From positions 11,679,585 to 11,743,584 of the forward strand of contig NC_135169.1 of NCBI RefSeq assembly GCF_041146795.1: a DNA stretch of 64,000 nucleotides. The letters run 5' to 3'. Source of the stretch: Maylandia zebra (taxonomy: Eukaryota; Chordata; Actinopteri; Cichliformes; Cichlidae). Made by a program: the position numbers and the translations under genes. Below the pieces are notes generated by a model. The model saw only the letters and a list, made by a program, of their open reading frames with translations. It did no database searches and was not told the origin of the DNA. This document shows positions 55,571-64,000 of this stretch, one piece after another (within the stretch, counting starts at the first letter, position 1; each line of letters begins with the position of its first letter).

Positions 55571-57281
55571 CAGGCAGGCCACAAAGCTAACCTCAGGCTT
55601 TGTGTTGCGGATCTCGATGTCATCCTGCACCTGCAGATGGCGGACCTGAAACTCTCCTGCTGTACATATCCGAACGTGAAATTTTATGTGCTGTTTAACC
55701 TTGTTTGGCCTGCCAGCACCTATTTGTATCTTTACGCTAATTTTGTCTCAGATTATGTCATAGTGTTTGTCGCTGCTGTCTGTTGTGTTGCTGCTGCAGG
55801 TTTCCCATGAATGCATGTCGTTTTGTGTTGTCAAAACAGCAACACACTACTGAATGTCAATAGCTTGAGAGTGTCTAATCTAGGGCCTCCATCCTCAAAT
55901 CAATTTATTTTGTATGCAGTTATTAAAATGCTGCCTTTAGACTGTGTAATTAAATATATCTGATCAGAAGATATAGCCATACAGCCAAAACATAGCCGGT
56001 TACATGCAGACTTAGAGGATGAACTGTACTGTGCAAGCCTTTACAGTATATTTATCCACATACTATTGAATCCACAGCACACATGACAAGCACAGTGGTT
56101 TTAAGAACACTGGACATAATCTGAAAATAGTTACAGAAGCATAATAGGATATGGTGTTTGCGGTGTACAGCTGAGTGTAGCTTGTAGCTGCTGACTTAAG
56201 TTTAAAAGGAAGGAAGCCCAGAAAGGGTGTAGTAAAAAAGAAGACAAACTGAAGAAGAGCTTCAGTTATGAACCACACTGCCTCCTACTAACCATTCTTT
56301 GCATTACACCAGTGACAAAAAAAATCTCCATATTGCCTGTATGTATGTGTTCAGCCCCCTCTCAACAAAAATTGTTGTGCAAAAGCTTGTCTATACACTT
56401 AGATTCAATCATGAGCCCTCAGTTTCTCACAGACATTGAAAATATGTTTTACCTCCTCTAATACACTCGCCTTCATTTTATACTCGTGGCCACCTTTTAA
56501 TGTCACAGATGGGTCGATACTTTCTCTTGATGAATCAAACTGCAGTGAAGAGGTACAAACAAACTCCGTACAGTGATGTTGGTGCTCACACAGTCCAATC
56601 ATAACCATTCTGTAAGGATTCAGTGATACTCTGTCAAAATAATACTTCACTTAATAGACTTATCACATGGCAACATGCCATGATGCAAATAATACATTCT
56701 GAAGTCAAAGTCTTTATCACTTACCATCAGAGGTGTGGGAAATATTTAACACCCAGCCAAGTAGATGAATTTATTATTCCTTAATCCACGCATCCATCCA
56801 GCCTCTTCCACTTATCCAGGGCTGGGTTGCAGGTGCAACAGCACAAGCAAGGATGCAAAGACCTTCCTCTCACTATCTTACAATGCTGTGATTGCAGCCA
56901 TTCTCCGACTCTCGGTGAATGGTACTGATAGCCATTGATCAATGGTCTTTGATCAGTGATAATTGATCAATGGTCATGTCAATTTGCATATTAACGATCA
57001 AGGAACTGACCTTATAGCCCATTGTTCATTCAGTGGGCTGGTTTCAGGCATTCTGCACATGTACTGTTTATAATGTTAGGGAAACCTGGTGTCAGCTGAG
57101 ACTGAAGACGCCACTTGGATGAATGACCAATGACCAAATGTTTCTCCCACTGAAAACATTAGATCCAGATGAAAATAACATTCCTCTCCCCTGGCTACCA
57201 CCTCGAGCTTAGACAAGACTGCTAACATTTTTTGATATATTCTTTATAGATTTTAAATCTATCTTAGAAACTACAAAAAAC

Positions 57282-57288
<7 letters not shown>

Positions 57289-57313
<25 letters not shown>
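57289..57313. repeat. (AT)n microsatellite
   Basis: Simple AT run. Confidence 0.9.
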
Positions 57314-57314
<1 letters not shown>

Positions 57315-57669
57315 CCAGCTTTTTCTAAATTCCTTGGTTAAAATCTTGGTGTCACCTTTTACTACTGTTGCAGTAATGGGATAATATTCGAATGAAAGCA
57401 AAGCAATAAATCAGATACTGCTTCATTGTATAAAACACTTTAAGAGTGAACTGGACCAAAGCTGGCCTATAAGTGGCCAGCAGAGGGAGTGTCTGCTTCC
57501 CCTATAATCAGAGGAAGCCCAGACAGCAGGACATTGACTTTCTATCTGTTTTCACACTGTGTCATGCATACTTAAATGTGCCAGTGAGAATTATTACTAT
57601 TATTTCAATATAGGCAGATCATATGAGCATTTGTCAAACACAAACAGAACAAAGTCAAAGTCTTCTCAC

Positions 57670-57848
57670 TGTACTCTTGTCATCATTCCTTGTTAACTCT
57701 CTTCTGTGAGCTGATAACAGAAAACAAGACATCTGCTACACAGAAGACTTCAGGCTGAAACCACAGGCTGCATTTCCTCTTTACTAGGTGGCCCAAACAG
57801 ACATCGTGAGGCCTTACAGTGATAAAAATAAGCCCGTGGGAGAATAGT
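57670..57848. repeat. Triplicated 3' flank block, copy 3
   Basis: CATTCCTTGTTAACTCTCTTCT...GGTGGCCCAAACAGACATC...GATAAAAATAAGCCCGTGG. No receptor exon is seen to its right, so the coding part of this copy is lost. Confidence 0.6.
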
Positions 57849-58909
57849 CAGTAACCACCAACAGTATTTTACACACATGTAGGCTGCTTAAAAGAACAAA
57901 TACTTAATTCTGTAATGCCATCATTGCAGTTTGATGTTGTGTTATTCTTGCTTAAAGTTGCTTCATGGTGAAAATTTATCACTGTATTTCTTTGCAGATT
58001 TGAATAGAATATAATTTTCAAGAATGTTTTACATCTATCAACAATGCAATATAGGTCCCTCTACCATCTGGCAAATTTTCCTTTTCACTCTTGCTGCAAT
58101 CCTAGCCTAGCTTCAACAACTCTTTTCCATTTCTTTATGGTGGCTCATCAACCGTATCTTTGTGGAGGTATCAGAACTATGCACATCACCCTTTTCTTCT
58201 CCATTCTTCATACATCCCCTCACTCTCTAAGATTGTCTAAACTATCATTTTCCCCGATTTGGTCGATCTAAATTCTTTATTAATATGGGTCAAATGTGAC
58301 CTGGAACAACCTCAATATATCTAAATTTTAACAGGTCAAAAATCGGTCAAATTTGAACTTAACAATATGTTAAAAGCTACAAAGCACAGAGAGTTTATGT
58401 TAAAAAAAAACAAACAAAAAAAAACAACACACACATATGATCTTACTCTTACTTAATTTAAAAAGCTCTCTAAACTGTACATTTTTTCTTCTTTTGCTTT
58501 GTACTGATGTCAGCTCATGCAGCAATTTACTTGATATGGTTATGGTCATCAAATAGCCATCTGTGTGCCCAACCCCCTCACAGTGTGTGGGTGTGGGTGA
58601 TGCGTCGTTCACTTTGTGGTGGTTTTTTAAGGTTTGCTGTGACACTAAACACAGGAAATGACCCTTTAGATGGTTGATCTTAAGCAAAGCAAAACCCTTT
58701 AAATGAAAAAATAAACTCTAAAAACATGTGTTTATTTATTTATTTATTTTCACCAGTAACTCTAAGTGAGCTCAGTTTGACAAGAGGATTTTGCACAGAC
58801 ATGAGATTCGAGTTGTGCCTGTGCCTCCTCCCCCCTGCAATAACAGACCAGCAGATGTCTGTGCCTGGAGATTAGAATTTTGTTGCATATAATTAACATA
58901 AAAGTAAAT

Positions 58910-58911
<2 letters not shown>

Positions 58912-58976
<65 letters not shown>
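58912..58976. repeat. (AT)n microsatellite
   Basis: About 30 AT units. Confidence 0.95.
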
Positions 58977-58977
<1 letters not shown>

Positions 58978-59388
58978 ATACACATATAAACATACATATA
59001 TTTTGTATTGTATGTTTCGGAGTTAAAGCTCCTGTTGCTCCTATTGCTGCTGAGACTACTTTCGACTTTATATTCCACATCTACTCCAGTTGCTCCTTCA
59101 TGCCCGGGTATTTCTCTGTTTTCTCGTGCTCCTTCTTCCTACTGTTGCTGTCTGCTGGGTAGCCACATCTACCACAACTGCAGTCTACTGTTCCTTGTCT
59201 ACCACCACAAAACTCCCCCATAAAGTGCACTGATGATTCAGTTCACTTATTAGCCTATTAGCTGTGACAAATAACAAACACACACTCATATAATATCAAA
59301 TTAATTGCATGTTTACTCCTACAGAACTGTTCATATTTGGTCATTATCCATGAATATGTGACTAGCACTGTAAAAGAGGTTGTAGGAT

Positions 59389-59463
59389 ATAATATAATAT
59401 AATATAATATAATATAATATAATATAATATAATATAATATAATATAATATAATATAATATAAT
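59389..59463. repeat. (AATAT)n array
   Basis: About 15 units of TAATA/AATAT. Confidence 0.95.
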
Positions 59464-59945
59464 CTTAGTCTATCATGATAAATAAATGAAGTCTCTGCAC
59501 ATTGCTTTCCCCCCCAATACCTACAGGAAACACAAGCAGTATATTGCCGCTTACAATAAGTTTTGAAAGGTTCTATCACATATTAAATTCAGTTTACAAG
59601 GTCTGGTGTCTACTGGTGTTTTTTCATCTTAACAAAAAAAATAAAATCTAGTATAGCCTGAAAAAAAATTAGCTGAGCTGTCAAGAACATGTCAAAACAA
59701 AATGCAACTAATGTCTCAATTATACAGTCTCTCTCTGTGACGGTACACCTTCACTTTATTTCCATGGCTTCAGATCACACCAAAAGTGTTACTGGGAAAC
59801 TTTTTTTCGCACTAAATTCTATTAAACATTTGAATGCATGACCTCTGCCCCTTTTACCTGCTCTGTGCATCTTGACAAAGCTTGAGAGAAGAAGAGAAAT
59901 GAGAGACTAAGATGCATCTGATGTATTTCAATAGTTCCCTAAAAC

Positions 59946-60380
59946 AGTGGTCCTCAACCCCCGGGCCTCGGACCGGTACCGGTCTGTGAGTCGTTTGGTA
60001 CCGGGCCTTGAGAGTTGAGGCTCAGGTGTGAAATGTATAGTTTTCAGTGTTTTTATCATTAACTCGGCTTCCCTGGGTCTTTTCCCATGTTGTAGTTGTG
60101 TGTCTTATTTTGAAAGAAATGTTTACGTGTTACCATAGTGACCAGAGAGCCTTAAGGGGCAGAGAGAAGGATGTTACTCTAAATGTAGTTGGCACATTTC
60201 AGGAGGATGCTGCTGATAAAGTTACACAATTACACAGTGAATTCATGTTTATTATTATATTTACAAAATGCCACAGTTTTTGTCTTGGTCGTATCATTTT
60301 ATTTTGTTGTATTTATCGGCGACACCTTAATTGCAGGTCCGTGAAAATATTGTCTGACATTGCCCTAAAACCATTGTTGA
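59946..60380 (+). mobile_element. hAT-type fragment
   Basis: CAGTGGTCCTCAACCCCCGGGCC...GGACCGGTACCGGTCTG is a recurrent fish hAT left end. The right end is not found. Confidence 0.5.
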
Positions 60381-60855
60381 CCAATCAGAAGCTTGAAAGG
60401 AGATCATGTCTTATGGAAATCTGAAACACACTTATGTACATATAACCAGGTTTCTTTGTTAGATTTATTAAAGTAACCAGTAAGTAACAAGTAATCAAAG
60501 AAGTAAAACAGACCATCAGATAAAGGCAAAAAGGAAACCTTGTGCTACTCTAAGTGGTCTGATGTGAAATCAGCATCATACTTAAAATTTACAGCATCTA
60601 ATGAAGTAAACATCACAACACACATTTCTATACATGCATATATATATGTTCTCACCCTATTTAATATACAAACTACATTCAACAAAAATAAAAATAATAT
60701 GGACTAATACAAAGGTAGACTCTATTAGTTCAATAAGAAGTATAACTTGGAGGAATTGAACATAATTTATTAAGATTGAGAAATGAATTAATGCCTTTGG
60801 CAATTCAACTTCAATGACCCATCATGGCAGAACAGAATCCAAACAGTGATAGGAC

Positions 60856-60983
60856 TTAGGAGAGTTTCCCCTGGAGTCTAAACTCTGGTGGTGGTGAAGA
60901 TGAAGACTGAGGCTTGGATGGAGCTCTGACTGAGGTGTTAGTGAGGTGGAGATTGGGAGGATGTGGGTGACGCGAATGAAAGT
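60856..60983 (-). CDS. Orphan candidate terminal exon
   Basis: A CCCTTGCAG acceptor opens a phase-1 frame of 42 codons (FHSRHPHPPNLHLTNTSVRA..., then SSSSPPPEF) to a TAA at 60858. The phase fits the gene family and it lies just beyond gene D, but it has no tyrosine motif and no paralogue here. It could be an alternative gene D tail or chance. Confidence 0.2.
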
Positions 60984-61432
60984 CTGCAAGGGAGAACGAT
61001 ATAAGAGCACTGACATCCAAAGCATGCACACATATTTTACTTATCATCAGTTCCTATTTCAATTTCAGAATAAAGGCTTCGTCAGATTTAGGACACATGT
61101 ATCCAAAGCTCTGTAGCTTTAACAGTAAAACGATATCTTTTTCTCTAAGTATCATTTTATAGCATCATTGACTGGGATTCACATTATTGTGGTCAAAGCT
61201 CTCTGTAGTGTCACATTTCCATATAAAGGTGATGGTATTAGTACATGTACTAACCCATACACTCTGTTTCCTCTGACACTGCTGATGAAAAGTAAAAAAA
61301 ATAAAAATAAAATAATTATATATTTTATTTTATGTACTTACTTCTCTTATCAAGAATAATAGTAGATGCTACATTAATGTATTCATGTGCTGGTCTCTCT
61401 ACACCGTTAACCTCTAAGAAGTCTATTAAAGT

Positions 61433-61494
61433 TTATACTGTACCACTTCGAGTGATTCCAGAGTTTCTGATCGATTCATAGACAGAAAGATCAC
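61433..61494 (-). CDS. Gene D last exon with SVYESI ITIM
   Basis: 62 bp: DLSVYESIRNSGITRSGTV then TAA at 61435-61433. The LLHG/D...YE junction resembles tails of fish FCRL-like proteins. Confidence 0.65.
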
Positions 61495-63474
61495 CTACAG
61501 AAGAGTAAAATACAAGAAATAAAGTAAAATTAGTTTTCTTTTGTTTGTTTTTGTATGTCTGTATCTTTAGTGCTAAATGACTTTTAATAGTTACAAAAGT
61601 TATCATTTTTAGCGCTGACCGTGGAGAAGAGAGGAGTAAATCTGAGTGTCACTTTGGTTAGGAGTTTGGGGTGCAGCAGAGGATTGATTGATGTTTGGAG
61701 ACTGCATGAACCTAAAACATGTCGTGTAAATGTAAAACTCATGTGTAACATTGTCATGCTTAAAAAGAACAGAAACAGTACTGTACAAACCTGTTTCTAC
61801 AGCGATCTGTCAAAAAAGGGAAAGAAATATATACTTTAATCCCTTTAAAGCACCAGAATGTATAAACCCTTCAGTCTAATATAAATATGTGGTAGTCTCA
61901 CCTCTTATCCTTGTGTGGCAGCATATACAGCACAACAACACGGGAACAGTGAGTAAACTTCCAAAAACAAGTCCAATGATGAAAGGCACAAGAAACGAGT
62001 GGCTTTCACATCTGAAACCTTAAATTATAAAATATAAAACAACATAAACGATGGAATAACATTTTGGATGTAGAGAGCACAAACTCTGAGTGGTCAGTGA
62101 CAGAAAAGCATAGATTACAGCTAAAGTCAGACTAAAATGAAGAAGTCAAACTACATGTATCTTTTAAAGACAAGAAATGTGATAAATACTACTGAGTAAG
62201 AGTAAGTTGGTAAATTAAAGAAATATGAACATAAATCCAAGCAGGATGTCCTTAAAACTCCCTGAAAAGTCTTCAGTTAATCCAAATTGCTGCAGCAAGA
62301 GCAGCAATCTAGGGACTAGATTACTGACAGGGACTAGAAAGAGAGAACATATTTCTCCTATATTATTGGCTTCCCTTCATTGGCGTCCTGTTAAATTCTG
62401 AATTGAATTCAAAATCTTGCTCCTCACATACAAGGTCTTAAATAATCAGGCCCCATCTTATCTTAAGGACCTTATAGTACCATATCATTCCATTAGAGCG
62501 GATCGCCCCATGCGTGGGGCTGGATGGCGCTAACGCGTCAACGAGATAACTGCGCTAACACGTTGATGCCGTGCACCCCCACGCAGGGGGCTAGATGCTA
62601 GATGTTTCTTACTGTTAAAAAGGAGTTTTTCCTTCTCACATTTGCTGAAGCACTTGCTCATAAAGGGTCATATGATTATTGGGTTTTCCTCTGTTTTCTT
62701 TGTATTATTGTATCGTCTTTACCTTACAATATGAAGCACCTTGTGGCAACTGTTGTTGTGATTTGATGCTGTATAAATAAAACTGAATTTTAATTTTTAC
62801 AATTTTTTTGAAAATATATAAAATGATTTATTAAATTAGGAATTTATATTAGATGCCTGAGTTAGCTTTTGTTGCTTGATATTTTTCATGGCTGGGCAAA
62901 AATTTTCACAAGCAGGAAGTTGAGGAAATGCAATAGCATGCAAGGACCTGGAGCCACACATATGGAAAATGCTGCAGAGACAGCCATCATTGGCTTTGAG
63001 GTATGAACCCCGAGTTGGTTAATGTGTTTCACCACACCAGACGGTCATAGCATGGTTTTGTGTGCGTACACCATGCCAAAATAAATAAATAAATAAAAGT
63101 TGTGAGATGCCAAATTGACTCCAAACCCACAGGTAGCAGGACCTGGCTATCGTTGGTGTGTTAAAATGTTGAGCGATAGTAATTGATAAATAAAGAAGAA
63201 TCAGCCCCTTCATCAGCAGTATGAGCTGCTGGCATCTAAATATTGTTTTGTTAACAGATTACTTTTATTTATTACTTATTTCTTTTGTTGGTAGTACCTA
63301 TATTCATCTTTTGAGAGCGATAAACAGAAAAGTTGTATCTGGTGTTCTATTGCTGTCAGGATTTTGCTGTAAATCGAAACAAAAGTAATTCAGATCTATT
63401 GTACAACAAAATATAACAGATTCTCATTTTGGCTCCCCAGGTTTTGAGAATTTTAGCAGTTTCACAATCAATTT

Positions 63475-63506
<32 letters not shown>

Positions 63507-63898
63507 TTTGACCAAGTAGTTTAAGACATGGGACAAAAATAATGAATAATGAATGAATCAATAGCAAAGAAAATTGTGTCAGCTGTTAATTTGATGTTAA
63601 TTATGGATTTCATTTGTTTTATATCTGAACAAAATACAACACTTACCATTTGTCTCAATTGTGACTGAAACACTGTCCTCTGTGAAGAAAACTGGGTCTC
63701 CTCTTCCTCCTCTGCAGTAATAGATGCCTCCTTCTGCGACACTGAAAGTGTGGGATGATGTTCCGTTTGTTATTCTCTGGGCTGCAGAAGACTCTGAGGT
63801 ACGTCTGAACCAGTAATATCTCCATCTTGCAGAGTCGTTCACAGAGCAGTTCAGGGTCACGCTGCCCCCCAGTGAGGCCTGAGGTTTTTCAGTTTGTG
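61433..63898 (-). CDS. Gene D: FCRL-like receptor, 3' part (5' end outside window)
   Basis: Exons 63898-63647 (Ig), 62018-61902 (TM), 61806-61791 (microexon), 61711-61620 and 61494-61433 (tail). All junction phases agree: 1, 1, 2, 1, then stop. The tail reads ...SDTQIYSSLLHG joined to DLSVYESIRNSG and ends RSGTV. SVYESI fits the S-x-Y-x-x-I ITIM pattern, while QIYSSL keeps Y-x-x-L only. No D1-D3 exons lie between the Ig and the membrane, so it is a different receptor class from A and B. More Ig exons and the signal peptide are expected beyond 64 kb. Confidence 0.75.
61620..61711 (-). CDS. Gene D tail exon with YSSL
   Basis: A 92-bp exon, phase 2 in and phase 1 out, ending SDTQIYSSLLH before G|GTCAGC. 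If unspliced the frame stops three codons later (GQR then TAA). Confidence 0.65.
61791..61806 (-). CDS. Gene D 16-bp microexon
   Basis: ATCGCTGTAGAAACAG between TTGACAG and GTTTGT. It changes phase from 1 to 2, which the next exon needs in order to read QIYSSL. Proposed from phase logic only. Confidence 0.5.
61902..62018 (-). CDS. Gene D transmembrane exon
   Basis: A 117-bp phase 1-1 exon: CESHSFLVPFIIGL, VFGSLLTVPVLLCC, then CHTRIR. The TTTAAG acceptor is chosen because the nearby TTTCAG would break the frame. Confidence 0.75.
62270..62790 (+). mobile_element. LINE (L2-like) 3' fragment with foreign hairpin
   Basis: The plus strand near 62280-62500 encodes RT C-terminal text (ASLHWRPVKF-type: LHWRPVKF, IEFKILLLTYKVLNNQAPS, YLKDL). 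The 3' UTR follows, ending GATTTGATGCTGTATAAATAAAACTGAATT. About 90 bp at 62500-62590 with CG-rich palindromes is not part of it. Confidence 0.65.
63474..63500. repeat. (AT)n microsatellite
   Basis: Simple AT run next to gene D's Ig exon. Confidence 0.9.
63647..63898 (-). CDS. Gene D Ig exon (alpha type)
   Basis: A 252-bp phase 1-1 exon: [30 protein letters not shown]. Its first strand is about 6 codons shorter than in gene A or B alpha exons (KPQASLGGSVTL). Donor GTAAGT. Confidence 0.85.
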
Positions 63899-64000
63899 CT
63901 GGTCAGTTTGGAAAACACAAGTAAAGCATTAAGGTAGAAAAAATATGGTTACTTTATTACATCTTAATAGAAAAGAATGCCAATATTGTTAATTATTATA

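Noticed and set aside
55553-55810. 85-residue plus-strand frame with a hydrophobic end
   Set aside because: No domain, no splice support, and it overlaps the minus-strand receptor relic.

Overview
This window looks like a piece of a teleost genome, most likely a percomorph and possibly a cichlid. The evidence is vertebrate intron/exon structure, tRNA-derived SINEs with fish-type tails, Tc1, hAT and piggyBac-like DNA transposons, Gypsy-type remnants and L2-like LINE tails. No bacterial feature, CRISPR array or rRNA is visible. All coordinates and splice sites were read by eye. Family names come from recalled motifs, not from a search.

Every host gene I can support lies on the minus strand and belongs to one family: Fc-receptor-like (FCRL/CD22-like) immunoglobulin-superfamily receptors. 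Coding exons are about 250-300 bp, each encodes one Ig domain, and nearly all have phase 1-1 introns. (1) Gene A, about 3.3-40.0 kb, has a two-exon signal peptide at 40.03/39.28 kb and 13 Ig exons arranged mainly as alternating alpha-beta modules. Three distinct membrane-proximal Ig exons (D1, D2, D3 at 11.7, 11.0 and 5.0 kb), a transmembrane exon at 4.57 kb and cytoplasmic exons with an ITIM and an ITSM-like motif follow. If it is one gene it encodes at least about 1,537 residues with 16 Ig domains. (2) Gene B, 45.4-52.0 kb, is a compact and complete paralogue: 12 exons, 615 residues, 5 Ig domains, one membrane span, three ITIMs plus a fourth YxxV motif, and a TATA box upstream. (3) Gene D, 61.4-63.9 kb, enters from the right edge of the window. 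It has one Ig exon, a transmembrane exon, a probable 16-bp microexon and two tail exons with YSSL and SVYESI motifs. (4) A decayed tail of a further gene-D-like receptor lies at 55.1-55.6 kb.

Gene A's introns are swollen by nested transposons. At 7.3-10.1 kb a foldback repeat is split by a 1.0-kb solo LTR (GTCT duplication), which is itself split by a Tc1 element with an intact 340-residue DDE transposase. At 11.8-13.5 kb a hAT relic with a BED-finger remnant is interrupted by other repeat material. At 15.9-18.2 kb a Tc1 relic has been hit by a hAT element and a solo LTR. At 19.25-20.4 kb there is a Gypsy gag-pro fragment. At 23.9-28.9 kb a hAT-related relic carries further insertions, and separate hAT elements lie at 29.17-29.96 and 32.16-33.97 kb. 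Several insertions have clear target-site duplications, so their order can be read. Gene B has far less of this, and comparing A with B shows where introns grew.

Functionally the receptors are expected to be type I membrane proteins of leukocytes. Their ectodomains would bind a ligand that cannot be read from sequence. Their phosphotyrosine motifs would recruit SH2-domain phosphatases or adaptors. The main interest is the repeated gain, loss and homogenisation of Ig exons within one cluster.
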